Assembly (NCBI GenBank): GCA_044233745.1
Contig: JBIIJN010000003.1
Coordinates: forward strand, 3,683 to 67,682
Source of the DNA: UBA6165 sp044233745
GTDB taxonomy: Bacteria > Bacteroidota > Bacteroidia > Flavobacteriales_D > Crocinitomicaceae
Direction of reading: 5' to 3'
Length of the DNA stretch: 64,000 bases
The notes beneath the pieces are model-generated. The model searched no databases. It had not been told where the DNA came from and saw nothing but the letters and a program-made list of their open reading frames with translations. Each line of letters opens with the position of its first letter. Position 1 is the first letter of the stretch. The translations under genes were made by a program, and so were the position numbers. This document shows, piece by piece, positions 1-8,632 of the stretch.

Positions 1-1980
1 GCATCTTGGCTCAAAGACGCCAGATTAGATTTAGCCCCAAGTATTCGTGGGTTGAAGAAATATAAAACGGATGTGGCTGCTTTGCCTAGTAACCCGTCAG
101 ACGCTTTGATATTTTGTTTGCAAGCCATGCAGATTTCGGATGAGCACATTGAAAATTACCTACATGCGTTATTGCTTCGCTATGGCGGTTGGGGTGCATA
201 CATTGCTGGATTGGATTGGGATGCCCGCCTGTATGGAGGTAATGATGACATCTTATTCAATTACCTCAGTGTTTTGGTAGCGTGGGAATGGTTGATGCTC
301 AGCTCTTCTCAAGTTTCTGGAATTTCTGAATCTATAAATTTGAGCCTCGAGGCCATACATCTAAAAGAAAGCGCAAGTGATTTTGATTTGAGAATTTTGT
401 TGCAAAATGCTTTTGATATCGGTTCTCAGCGACAATTGAAGGAGATGTTTGCTCAAACGAAATCAAAAACACAAATAGCTTCCCGACCGAAAGCTCAAGG
501 CGTTTTTTGCATTGATGTGCGCTCCGAGGTGTTTAGACGAAACTTAGAACGCATTTCACCTGATTTCGAAACACTTGGTTTTGCCGGATTCTTTGGTTTT
601 CCGGTGCGCTTCAAGTCTTTGAGTCACGACCATAGCAGCAACCAATGTCCAGTGTTGATTCCCTCAGGACCTGAAGTGCACGAGTCGTTTGCTAATCCAA
701 TCCTCAACAAAAGCATTGCTCAAAGAAGGAAAGTTTTGGTACACAGCTCGAAAATTTGGAAGCAGTTTAAAATTGGTTCGGTATCGAGCTTCAGCTTTGT
801 GAGTTCACTCGGTTTGTGGTTTTTGCCCAAGTTGATAACAGATTCCTTGGGTATTACCAGGCCAATTGACGCACCCGGCACTTTTGGTTTGAACAAGAAA
901 GAAGTAGCCGAGCGTACGGTTGATTTATCTGATATTGCACTCGAACAAAGAATAGACATGGCTCAATCTGCTTTAACGGCGATGGGGTTGAAAGAAAATT
1001 TGGCGCGTTTGATTCTCATCACGGGGCATGGCTCGAGCACAGTAAATAATCCTCATGCTACTGGTTTAGATTGTGGTGCATGCGGCGGAAATTCGGGCGA
1101 GGCTAATGCCATGGTTGCCGCAAAAATATTAAACGATTCACAAGTGCGAACAGCTTTAGTTGAACGCGGTTTGGCTATTCCAAGCGACACATTTTTCTTG
1201 GCTTGTTTACACGATACCACAACAGACGATTTACGTTTCTTGAATACACGTGAATTGCCAGAAACGCATCGCCATGATTTTGAAGAAGTACAGCGATGGA
1301 CACAAAAAGCTTCGCGCTCAGTTCGATTGGAACGTTCGCTCCGCATGAGGATTTCCAGTACTCAAGACGTCAATACAGCTGTTTTGAAGCGTTCGAAAGA
1401 TTGGTCGCAGGTGAGACCCGAATGGGGTCTGGCGGGTTGCCATGTGTTTGTTGTGGCTCCTCGTGAACGAACGAAAAATGTTAATTTCTTTGGACAAAGC
1501 TTTATGCACTCCTACAAATGGCAACACGATGAAGGCTTCAACGTATTAGAAACCATAATGACGGCTCCGATGGTGGTAACCAGTTGGATCAATCTGCAGT
1601 ATTTTGCCAGTACCGTTGACCAGAAAAATTTTGGGGCAGGCAATAAAACCCTTCACAATATTACTTCGGGTATTGGGGTGCTAGAAGGCGCTGGTGGTGA
1701 TTTAAAAGTGGGATTACCCTTTCAATCCGTGCACGATGGCGACCAATTGCAGCACCAACCTTTGCGATTGAAGGTTGTAATTGAAGCGCCTATTGAGGCC
1801 ATGAATAAAATCATCGAAAAGCACCAAAGTGTACGAAATCTGCTTGATAACCACTGGATATTCCTTTTCGCTATGAATGAACATGGTGAGTTAACACACC
1901 GCTACAATGGTCAAATGGCATGGAGATCTCTCAATCAGCTAGAAGAAAAAAGTGAATTATCGCCTGTTGAATCTTATTAA
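1..1980 (+). CDS. dabA: DabA, inorganic carbon (DAC) transporter subunit, 5' truncated
   Basis: The frame is open from base 1, so the N-terminus lies outside the window; the TTG at 52 is not the true start. The visible 660 codons match the DUF2309/UPF0753 family. DabA is the cytoplasmic, beta-carbonic-anhydrase-like subunit of the DAB complex, which captures CO2/bicarbonate together with the membrane subunit DabB (expected upstream). The putative zinc ligands are all present: Cys and Asp in the CIDVRSE motif (Cys codon 508-510, Asp codon 514-516), His in ITGHGSS (1027-1029) and Cys in LDCGACGG (1072-1074). The 15-residue spacing from His to Cys equals that in characterised DabA. The C-terminus carries the usual conserved GxxVLEGxGGDLKxGLPxQS-type block. 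Two small genes follow closely, so it probably leads an operon. Family identity is very secure; the physiological role is inferred. Confidence 0.93.
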   Translation, partial: ASWLKDARLDLAPSIRGLKKYKTDVAALPSNPSDALIFCLQAMQISDEHIENYLHALLLRYGGWGAYIAGLDWDARLYGGNDDILFNYLSVLVAWEWLMLSSSQVSGISESINLSLEAIHLKESASDFDLRILLQNAFDIGSQRQLKEMFAQTKSKTQIASRPKAQGVFCIDVRSEVFRRNLERISPDFETLGFAGFFGFPVRFKSLSHDHSSNQCPVLIPSGPEVHESFANPILNKSIAQRRKVLVHSSKIWKQFKIGSVSSFSFVSSLGLWFLPKLITDSLGITRPIDAPGTFGLNKKEVAERTVDLSDIALEQRIDMAQSALTAMGLKENLARLILITGHGSSTVNNPHATGLDCGACGGNSGEANAMVAAKILNDSQVRTALVERGLAIPSDTFFLACLHDTTTDDLRFLNTRELPETHRHDFEEVQRWTQKASRSVRLERSLRMRISSTQDVNTAVLKRSKDWSQVRPEWGLAGCHVFVVAPRERTKNVNFFGQSFMHSYKWQHDEGFNVLETIMTAPMVVTSWINLQYFASTVDQKNFGAGNKTLHNITSGIGVLEGAGGDLKVGLPFQSVHDGDQLQHQPLRLKVVIEAPIEAMNKIIEKHQSVRNLLDNHWIFLFAMNEHGELTHRYNGQMAWRSLNQLEEKSELSPVESY

Positions 1981-1990
1981 TTGTAATCTT

Positions 1991-2278
1991 ATGAAATCAG
2001 TAGTTGAAGTAGAAAATTTGTCTTTGCCGACAATTGAATTGAACCACAGAAACGCCCTCAGCTTATTGAGTGGCATTTTGGATGAACAAATCAACACCCT
2101 AAAAATTCAGAGTATTTCCAATTGGGAGCGCAACCACGATTATGACTTGAATGGCAACGAAGCAGTGATTGACGATTTGGTTGGGAAAAAGGAAGCCATA
2201 AAGGCTTTTCTAAAACAGTTTAGCGCTGTTGATACCAAGTTTGATATCCAATTCAATTTCACCATCTGTGCTAAGTAG
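1991..2278 (+). CDS. Small conserved-looking protein of unknown function
   Basis: This 95-residue, acidic, soluble-looking protein starts at ATG 1991, ten bases after the dabA stop. An upstream start at 1952 would overlap dabA and is less likely. It has no signal peptide, membrane segment or metal motif. Its sequence suggests alternating strand and helix (IELNHRNALSLLSGILDEQ, then a KKEAIKAFLKQF helix). I do not recognise the family. Tight spacing between dabA and the DUF6671 gene suggests co-transcription and perhaps a role linked to carbon uptake, but that is inference only. It ends in TAG. Confidence 0.7.
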   Translation: MKSVVEVENLSLPTIELNHRNALSLLSGILDEQINTLKIQSISNWERNHDYDLNGNEAVIDDLVGKKEAIKAFLKQFSAVDTKFDIQFNFTICAK

Positions 2279-2290
2279 CTCTTGAAAAAA

Positions 2291-3139
2291 ATGGGATTGG
2301 AGATGTTTCTAAATAGGAATTTGGTAATCGCCACAATGCACGAAAAAGAGCAGGTGATTGCCCCGATATTAGAATCGGAACTAGGCGTTCAGTGTTCAAT
2401 TTTCTCCGACTTGAATACAGATGTACTAGGAACCTTTACTGGTGAGACCGAGCGCATTTCCGATCCCATATCTACTGCTCGAGCTAAATGCATGCTGGTT
2501 TTTGAGCAAAGCAACGCCGACTTAGCTGTTGCGAGCGAAGGTTCCTTTGGTGCTCATCCCGACATTTTTTTTGCTAAGGCCAACGAAGAAATCGTGATGT
2601 TTATAGATAGAAAATTGGGTTTAGAAATTGTGGGTAAAGTGTTGTCTACGGATACCAATTTCGATGGCAAAGAAATTCAATCAATTAAAGAATTGCGCGA
2701 TTTTGCCGATACTGCACTCTTCCCTTCACATGGTTTAATCATGCGTCCTTTTCAGAATTCTAAAGAAAATATTACCAAAGGTATTCGCAACTATGAGACC
2801 TTAGAAAGGACTTTTGAAACCTATATCTCACAGCACGGTACAGCTTGGGTTGAAACAGACATGAGGGCAATGCATAATCCAACACGTATGGAAGTCATCC
2901 GCAAAGCAACAATAAATTTGATTGAGCATATTGAATCTCTTTGTCCGGTATGCGAAACACCCGGTTTTGTAGCGCGTCAAACGAATTTAGGTTTGCCGTG
3001 CTCGCTATGCAGCAGACCGTCTAAGTCTGTATTGAGCATTCATTTCGCTTGTTCGGCATGCTCTTATTCGGAAAATAGACCACGACCCGACGATAAGAGC
3101 CATGAAGACCCCATGTATTGTGATTTTTGTAACCCTTAA
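2291..3139 (+). CDS. DUF6671 family protein with C-terminal zinc-ribbon-like cysteines
   Basis: A soluble protein of about 282 residues resembling DUF6671. The N-terminal half has the family-like opening LVIATMHEKEQVIAPILE and a block ARAKCML...ASEGSFGAHP. The C-terminal 70 residues hold four Cys pairs (CPVC, CSLC, CSAC, CDFC), an arrangement expected to bind two zinc ions. The biochemical function of DUF6671 is not known to me. Start choice: TTG 2282, ATG 2291 and ATG 2303 are all in frame; 2291 is used here, but 2303 would place the conserved block closest to the N-terminus. It lies 12 bases downstream of the small unknown gene and 12 bases upstream of the Sua5 gene, so all four plus-strand genes may be one transcript. 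Confidence 0.75.
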   Translation: MGLEMFLNRNLVIATMHEKEQVIAPILESELGVQCSIFSDLNTDVLGTFTGETERISDPISTARAKCMLVFEQSNADLAVASEGSFGAHPDIFFAKANEEIVMFIDRKLGLEIVGKVLSTDTNFDGKEIQSIKELRDFADTALFPSHGLIMRPFQNSKENITKGIRNYETLERTFETYISQHGTAWVETDMRAMHNPTRMEVIRKATINLIEHIESLCPVCETPGFVARQTNLGLPCSLCSRPSKSVLSIHFACSACSYSENRPRPDDKSHEDPMYCDFCNP

Positions 3140-3151
3140 CAAGCAATTTTT

Positions 3152-4120
3152 ATGCGTAAGAAGTATGCTTACAACGCGGATTTAGCCAAAGCTGTTCGAC
3201 AATTGAAGGCAGGTGCTTTGGTGGTCATGCCCACGGAAACAGTTTATGGATTAGCAGCCAATGCTTACGACGATTCGGCTGTTCAAGCTATTTTTCGAAC
3301 TAAAAACAGACCAGCAAACAATCCCTTGATTTTGCATATTAAAAATGCAGAGGAGTTGTACACGGTTGCACAAAATATTCCAGACCTAGCTTGGGACCTG
3401 GCTAAGAAATTTTGGCCTGGACCGCTAACATTAATTTTAGAGAAACAAAAGCATATTTCAGACCTGGTTTCTGCCAACCACCCAACAATTGCTGTTCGGG
3501 TACCCAATCATGAACTCACTTTAAAATTACTCAAGAAACTTGATTTTCCTTTGGTGGCACCAAGCGCTAATCTGTCCAATCACATCAGTCCTACTTCACC
3601 TGCACATGTGCGAAACTCACTAGGCGTAAAAGCACCTTTTATCATAGATGGTGGATCTTGCGCGGAAGGATTGGAGTCAACCATTGTAGGTTTTGATGGT
3701 GATCAGGTTGTGCTATATCGTCATGGCGCTTTGCCATTGGAAGAAATTGAAGCTTTTATTGGAAAACCTGTCCTCCTCAAGGAAGATAACAAAACACAAG
3801 GCATCAGTCCGGGATCTTCCAAAAAGCACTATTCGCCAAACACGGCTTTTTCTATTTGCAGCTTACCGAAAAGAGATTTTGAACAGCTTTTCACCCGAGT
3901 AGGCTATTTGGTATTTCAGAAAACTTTCAATGTACAATCGCCTCATGTGATTCATGAATTGAGTCCAACTGGTTCATTATCAGAGGCTGCTGCAAATTTG
4001 TATGATGCTTTACATATGATGGATGCCATGCAATTGGATATTATTGTGGCCCAGCGTTTTCCAGATGTTGGTGTTGGGAAAGCAATTAACGATCGCTTGA
4101 GTAGAGCAGCGGCGGAGTAA
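3152..4120 (+). CDS. sua5: Threonylcarbamoyl-AMP synthase, Sua5 type
   Basis: This enzyme makes L-threonylcarbamoyl-AMP from threonine, bicarbonate and ATP, the first step of the universal t6A37 modification of ANN-decoding tRNAs. The 322 residues fit the long two-domain Sua5 form rather than short TsaC: a YrdC-like domain at about 1-200 with PTETVYGLAANA, RTKNRPANNPLILHI (KRx3PL-like nucleotide site) and APSANLS, followed by a linker with SPGSSKKHYSPN and a C-terminal Sua5 domain. Bicarbonate is a substrate, an intriguing but probably coincidental link with dabA upstream. The start ATG 3152 is the only good choice. Confidence 0.93.
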   Translation: MRKKYAYNADLAKAVRQLKAGALVVMPTETVYGLAANAYDDSAVQAIFRTKNRPANNPLILHIKNAEELYTVAQNIPDLAWDLAKKFWPGPLTLILEKQKHISDLVSANHPTIAVRVPNHELTLKLLKKLDFPLVAPSANLSNHISPTSPAHVRNSLGVKAPFIIDGGSCAEGLESTIVGFDGDQVVLYRHGALPLEEIEAFIGKPVLLKEDNKTQGISPGSSKKHYSPNTAFSICSLPKRDFEQLFTRVGYLVFQKTFNVQSPHVIHELSPTGSLSEAAANLYDALHMMDAMQLDIIVAQRFPDVGVGKAINDRLSRAAAE

Positions 4121-4135
4121 TTGAATTCTGAAGTT

Positions 4136-4312
4136 CTAGGGGTGTAAAGTTCAGTACTTATTGTCCAATCCTTGTGTTTTCTGGGAATGGAGTTTTCCTT
4201 TTGGGTTTGAACATAGGCAAATTCAAAATGCTTGGATTTGATATACGACGTTTGATGACAGGCCTTTGTTTTCTGTGGTTTTGGAGATAAGAATTTATCT
4301 TTACACCTCTAG
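4136..4312. repeat. Spaced inverted repeat in intergenic region
   Basis: Between the convergent sua5 and SDR genes (225 bp) a 14-bp sequence at 4136-4149 recurs in inverted orientation at 4299-4312 with one mismatch (13 of 14 identical). The arms end in CTAG and enclose about 150 bp without a convincing ORF. This could be a small non-autonomous element, a remnant, or chance; no target-site duplication is evident. Confidence 0.35.
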
Positions 4313-4345
4313 TGATACCATATAATAAACGGAACTATACCCCCC

Positions 4346-5038
4346 TCACGGCGTACTCAAACTCACTGGCACCACTTTCCCCCTGATAAACCGATGCGCA
4401 TTCAAACTGAAATCTACGATGAAACTCGCCATTTCTGCCGCTGTAACTGGTGCCTGGTAACCAGGAAATGCCGCTTCTAACATTTCGGTTTGCGCCGCAC
4501 CCAATGCCAAACAATTAAAAGCCCAATCGGTGTCTTTGAATTCTTCTGCCAACAATTCTGTTAATGAAACTAGAGCAGCTTTTGGGGTGGAGTAGGAGCT
4601 CAATCCTGCAAATTTTACTGTGCCTTGAAAGCCTCCCATACTCGAAATGCTCACGATGTGTGCCTTTGCTGAAAATTTGGGCATCGAAGCTTGGAAAATC
4701 TCAAAAGCACTCATCACGTTGATTTGGTAACTCGTTTGGATATCCGCGCGGGTCAAGTCCATAAAGGGTTTGTTGACCAAAAATCCAGCGTTGTAAATCA
4801 GGATATCGATGTGAGTGATGGCTTCAATTTGACGAGAAAAAGTGGATTTCACTTCTGCTGATGCCACATCTAGAGCAAAAGCTGTCACATTTTCTAAACC
4901 CTTGAATTTTTCTTGCATTCCAGCCAAATCGCGAGAAAATGCCCAAACATGATGACTTGCGTTTTGGGCAAATTGATGCACCAATTCAACGCCAATGCCT
5001 CTGCTGGCACCAATCACAACAATGTTTTTAAGCATCAT
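4346..5038 (-). CDS. SDR family NAD(P)-dependent oxidoreductase
   Basis: A classical short-chain dehydrogenase/reductase of 230 residues. The Rossmann dinucleotide motif GASRGIG is near residue 10, the NNAG-like motif reads YNAG, and the catalytic Ser-Tyr-Lys set is visible as ISSMGG followed by YSTPK. Substrate is unknown. Start at 5038 (or the adjacent Met codon at 5035) overlaps the end of the upstream PaaE-like gene by about ten bases, so it is translationally coupled to the reductases and presumably serves the same phenylacetate-related pathway or a reaction sharing their regulation. That role is inference; no 3-hydroxyacyl-CoA-specific signature was identified. Confidence 0.88.
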   Translation of the reverse strand: MMLKNIVVIGASRGIGVELVHQFAQNASHHVWAFSRDLAGMQEKFKGLENVTAFALDVASAEVKSTFSRQIEAITHIDILIYNAGFLVNKPFMDLTRADIQTSYQINVMSAFEIFQASMPKFSAKAHIVSISSMGGFQGTVKFAGLSSYSTPKAALVSLTELLAEEFKDTDWAFNCLALGAAQTEMLEAAFPGYQAPVTAAEMASFIVDFSLNAHRFIRGKVVPVSLSTP

Positions 5039-6110
5039 AACTCACTTTCAAAACTGCACTTGTTGGGTGCGATTGACAGGTCAAAATGTAGCCTTCTTCA
5101 ACTTCTTTATCCGTAAGCGTCAAATTGTTGTTCATTTTCACAGAACCTTCAGATACTTTGGCTCGACAAGTAGAACAAACGCCACCTCGGCAAGAGTAAG
5201 GAGCATCTAAGCCGATATTTAGCGCCGCATCTAAAATGGTTTGCCCTTTGGTGCTCAATGAGAAATCTGTTTGCATGCCGTCTAAAATTAAACTCACATT
5301 GCTCACCCCATCGAATGAAGAAGTCGCCGTATTGCTTTCTTTCTTCAATAATTTGGCTTCCGTAAACAACTCGAAATGAATTTTATCTTCAGCCACTCCA
5401 TAGAATTTCAATGCATCGATGGCTCCTTTAATCATGGGTTCAGGACCGCAAATGTAAAATCCATCTGCACGCAATAAAGGCAAATTTTCTTTAAACAATT
5501 GCTTCAATGTTTCAAAATCCAAGCGACCTGTTTTATGTCCTTCTTTGGCTTCCTTGGATAAAAAATAATGTCTTTCAACCGCTTTTAATTGGTCAATCTC
5601 AGCTTTAAACATGATTTGTTCTTCGCTGCGATTTCCATAAAATAAAACAGATGATTTTCCATCATTCTCTTGGCGTTTCAACATGGAAAGCACCGGTGTT
5701 ATACCACTACCCGCAGCAATGAACACGACCTGACCGTCTGTTTTTTGCAACATAAAATTGCCTTCGGGTTTCGATACAAGTAATTTGTCTTCTTGCCCAA
5801 GCGCATCAGTGAGGTAAGTAGAGACCAAACCGTTTGGTACGCGTTTCACACCAATAGCCAAACCTTCGCTGGGTTCAGAGCAAATGGAATAGGAACGGCG
5901 CTCCTCGGTGCCATTTAAATTTACACAAACTGTAATGTATTGTCCGGGTATAAAATTTTTAAATTCCGCAGGCAATCCATTGGTGTCTAATTCGATTTTG
6001 ACACTGTCTTTTGTTAGCGGAGAAATAGCTTTAATGGTAGCTGAGAAAAAACCTTTTGGTACTTTTTCAACGTTTTCTTTTTTGCTAAAAATTTTGCTTA
6101 ATAATCCCAT
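5028..6110 (-). CDS. PaaE-like flavin/2Fe-2S oxidoreductase (copy 1)
   Basis: A three-domain electron-transfer reductase of 360 residues: FAD-binding barrel (about 20-120, with RRSYSICS), NAD(P)-binding domain (about 125-235, with AAGSGITPVLSML and CGPEPMI) and a C-terminal plant-type 2Fe-2S ferredoxin domain (CRGGVCSTC followed about 35 residues later by ILTCQ). PaaE passes electrons from NADPH through FAD and the cluster to the diiron oxygenase PaaA. This copy begins with an extra stretch rich in Lys and lies nine bases downstream of a second, similar reductase gene. Which of the two serves PaaABC cannot be decided from sequence. Confidence 0.9.
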   Translation of the reverse strand: MGLLSKIFSKKENVEKVPKGFFSATIKAISPLTKDSVKIELDTNGLPAEFKNFIPGQYITVCVNLNGTEERRSYSICSEPSEGLAIGVKRVPNGLVSTYLTDALGQEDKLLVSKPEGNFMLQKTDGQVVFIAAGSGITPVLSMLKRQENDGKSSVLFYGNRSEEQIMFKAEIDQLKAVERHYFLSKEAKEGHKTGRLDFETLKQLFKENLPLLRADGFYICGPEPMIKGAIDALKFYGVAEDKIHFELFTEAKLLKKESNTATSSFDGVSNVSLILDGMQTDFSLSTKGQTILDAALNIGLDAPYSCRGGVCSTCRAKVSEGSVKMNNNLTLTDKEVEEGYILTCQSHPTSAVLKVSYDA

Positions 6111-6119
6111 GAGAAATTT

Positions 6120-7187
6120 TTAATCGTCAAAAGAAACAACCACTTTTTCAGAGGTTGGATGCGATTGACAGGTGAGTATGTATCCGTTTGCCACTTCGTC
6201 GGGTTCTAAGGCATAATTAACATCCATCTTTACGGAGCCTTCCAAAACTTTGGCCTTGCAAGTACAGCAAACGCCTCCTTTACAAGCGAATGGTACATCC
6301 AATCCAGATTTATACGCGGCATCTAAAATGCTTTCACCATCCGAATCGATGTGCAGTTCTTGCTCTATGCCGTCCATGATGATTTTCACATTGGCCTCGA
6401 TTTTTGGTTCGTTTGTAGCACTTATCGGTTTGGCAGGCGTCTGTGAACTAAATAGCTCCACGTGAACTGCTTTTTCAGACATCCCATAAGCCAAAAGTTT
6501 TTCCTGTATGGCCAATATCATCGGTTGAGGTCCACAAATAAAGGCTTCGTCAATTTTTTCTTGCTTCAAGAAAAATTCATTGAGTTGGTCCGTTTTCGCT
6601 TTGTCCATCAGACCATATTGAACATCGTTGCCCAAATATTCTTCCGACAAAATGTGAACCACTGCGAAACGAGTCAAATAAAGATTTTTTAAATAGTCAA
6701 TTTCTTCTTTAAAAATAATAGAGTTTATTTTTCGATTACCATAAATCAAGGTCACTTTACTTTTAGGCTCATCCACTAAAACTGTTTTAATCAAAGACAA
6801 AATCGGCGTAATTCCTGATCCACCTGCAAATAATACGTAGGTTTTTTCTTGATTTTTGTGAATTTCAGTGGTGAAATTGCCCATCGGGGTCATCACATCG
6901 ATGGTGTTTCCAGCATGCAGGTTTTCATTGGCATAGTTCGAGAAAATTCCGCCTTTCACCCTTTTGATGGCTACACGCAGCTCGTTTTCATAAGGTGCCG
7001 AACAAATAGAATATGATCGACGCACTTCTTGGCCATTGATTTGAGTACGCATCGTAAGATACTGTCCTGGTTTGAAATGATATTCTGCTTTCAATTCTTC
7101 AGGCACTTCAAAGGCTATAGACACAGCATCTTCAATTTCTTGGCGCACATCAGCAATTTTGAGCGCGTGGAATTTGGGTGTTGACAT
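6120..7187 (-). CDS. paaE: PaaE, 1,2-phenylacetyl-CoA epoxidase reductase subunit (copy 2)
   Basis: This 355-residue protein is a paralogue of the neighbouring reductase with the same order: FAD domain (RRSYSICSAPYE), NAD(P) domain (FAGGSGITPILSLI, CGPQPMI) and a C-terminal 2Fe-2S domain (CKGGVCCTC, later ILTCQ). The start is placed at ATG 7187 because this gives the family-like N-terminus MSTPKFHALKI; upstream in-frame codons are low-complexity and cover the divergent promoter region. It is the first gene of a minus-strand operon diverging from paaABCD across about 165 bp and is the better candidate for the dedicated PaaE. Electron route: NADPH to FAD to 2Fe-2S to the PaaA diiron centre. Confidence 0.9.
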   Translation of the reverse strand: MSTPKFHALKIADVRQEIEDAVSIAFEVPEELKAEYHFKPGQYLTMRTQINGQEVRRSYSICSAPYENELRVAIKRVKGGIFSNYANENLHAGNTIDVMTPMGNFTTEIHKNQEKTYVLFAGGSGITPILSLIKTVLVDEPKSKVTLIYGNRKINSIIFKEEIDYLKNLYLTRFAVVHILSEEYLGNDVQYGLMDKAKTDQLNEFFLKQEKIDEAFICGPQPMILAIQEKLLAYGMSEKAVHVELFSSQTPAKPISATNEPKIEANVKIIMDGIEQELHIDSDGESILDAAYKSGLDVPFACKGGVCCTCKAKVLEGSVKMDVNYALEPDEVANGYILTCQSHPTSEKVVVSFDD

Positions 7188-7324
7188 TTTTATTTGTTTT
7201 TTTAGGCTTGATTTTTCGGGCGTAAAATTAGCGATTTGAACCGAAAGAAAATCAGTTTTTCTTCTGAACAAATCTGATTTTTGACAGTTATTAGATTTGG
7301 TGGAAAAATAACACCGAAAATCTA

Positions 7325-7332
7325 TTATTTTT
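7325..7332 (+). promoter_or_regulatory. Candidate -7 element for paaABCD
   Basis: TATTTTTG matches the Bacteroidota -7 consensus TAnnTTTG and ends 21 bases before the paaA ATG. The nearest upstream TTTG (7296-7299) is 25 bases away rather than the preferred 19, so the -33 assignment is weak. Confidence 0.4.
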
Positions 7333-7353
7333 GTGGAATCAAAATTGAACAAC

Positions 7354-8307
7354 ATGTCGAATAAGACCATCGAACAATTAGAACAAGAATTTCAGGCTAA
7401 AATTGATGCTGAAATCAAAATTGAACCGAAAGATTGGATGCCTGATGCTTACCGAAAAACATTGGTGCGCCAGATTTCTCAACATGCCCATTCAGAAGTT
7501 GTAGGGATGTTGCCAGAAGGTAATTGGATTACACGTGCCCCAAGTTTACGTCGAAAAGCTGTTCTATTGGCCAAAGTGCAGGATGAAGCTGGACATGGTT
7601 TGTATTTATATTCAGCTGTTGAAACATTGGGCACCAGCCGCGATGAAACTATCGAAGATTTGTTGAGCGGAAAAGCCAAATATTCTAGTATATTCAACTA
7701 TCCTGCGCTGTCTTGGGCAGATATGGGAGCTGTTGGTTGGTTGGTTGATGGTGCTGCAATCATGAATCAAGTGGCGCTTTGCAGAGCTTCTTATGGTCCT
7801 TATGCTCGTGCAATGGTGAGAATCTGTAAAGAAGAATCTTTTCACCAGCGTCAAGGCTATGAAATCATTTGTACCCTGATGAAAGGCTCTGAAGAACAAC
7901 GCAAAATGGCACAAGATGCAGTCAATCGTTTTTGGTGGCCAGCTTTGATGATGTTCGGACCAAGTGATGCCGATTCGCCAAATTCAGCGCAGTCCATGAA
8001 ATGGAAAATCAAGCGTTTTTCAAATGATGATTTGCGTCAGAAATTTGTGAATGCAACGGTTCCTCAAGCACATTTGATTGGTTTAACTTTGCCTGATAAA
8101 GATTTGAGATTCAACGAATCAACAGGGAATTGGGAATTCGGTGAAATGCCTTGGGATGAATTTTTCAATGTGGTAAAAGGCAACGGTCCATGCAACAAAA
8201 AACGTTTACGCGATAGAAATAATGCCCACGACAATGGCGCCTGGGTGCGAGAAGCGGCATTGGCCCACGCAGAAAAAAGAGCAGAAAGACAACGCAAGGC
8301 GTCTTAG
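7354..8307 (+). CDS. paaA: PaaA, catalytic diiron subunit of phenylacetyl-CoA 1,2-epoxidase
   Basis: PaaA carries the diiron site of the PaaABC(E) multicomponent monooxygenase, which converts phenylacetyl-CoA to ring-1,2-epoxyphenylacetyl-CoA in aerobic phenylacetate degradation. The 317-residue protein has the family motifs [34 protein letters not shown] (ExxH-type ligand pair) and [14 protein letters not shown] (second ExxH pair). The start is ATG 7354; a GTG at 7333 is possible but adds residues atypical of PaaA. It is followed by paaB after 26 bases, then paaC and paaD, the canonical order. Confidence 0.97.
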   Translation: MSNKTIEQLEQEFQAKIDAEIKIEPKDWMPDAYRKTLVRQISQHAHSEVVGMLPEGNWITRAPSLRRKAVLLAKVQDEAGHGLYLYSAVETLGTSRDETIEDLLSGKAKYSSIFNYPALSWADMGAVGWLVDGAAIMNQVALCRASYGPYARAMVRICKEESFHQRQGYEIICTLMKGSEEQRKMAQDAVNRFWWPALMMFGPSDADSPNSAQSMKWKIKRFSNDDLRQKFVNATVPQAHLIGLTLPDKDLRFNESTGNWEFGEMPWDEFFNVVKGNGPCNKKRLRDRNNAHDNGAWVREAALAHAEKRAERQRKAS

Positions 8308-8333
8308 AAATATACCTTAAAAACCGAGAAATT

Positions 8334-8621
8334 ATGAGTAGTTCAGAATGGCCTCTTTGGGAGGTTTTTATTAGAAGTAAACAAGGTTTGGATCACAAAC
8401 ATGCGGGTAGCCTGCGCGCTGCCGATGCCGAAATGGCCATCGAAAATGCAAGAGATGTCTATACACGCCGCTCTGAAGGTGTGAGCATTTGGGTAGTTGA
8501 ATCGAAACATGTTGTTGCCAGCTCACCAGAAGACAATGCATCGTTTTTTGAACCTTCGGATAGCAAAATATACCGTCACCCAACTTTTTATGAAGTGCCA
8601 GACGGAATTGAACACATGTAA
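8334..8621 (+). CDS. paaB: PaaB, small subunit of phenylacetyl-CoA epoxidase
   Basis: A 95-residue protein matching PaaB in length and sequence (WPLWEVFIRSKQGLDHKHAG near the N-terminus, DVYTRRSEGVSIWVV in the middle). PaaB bridges PaaAC heterodimers and is needed for a functional epoxidase. It lies between paaA and paaC with short gaps, so it is co-transcribed. Confidence 0.97.
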   Translation: MSSSEWPLWEVFIRSKQGLDHKHAGSLRAADAEMAIENARDVYTRRSEGVSIWVVESKHVVASSPEDNASFFEPSDSKIYRHPTFYEVPDGIEHM

Positions 8622-8632
8622 TATTGAATAAA

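Noticed and set aside
6120..7370. Longer 416-residue version of paaE
   Set aside because: The extension covers the divergent paa promoter region and is rich in low-complexity sequence not found in PaaE.
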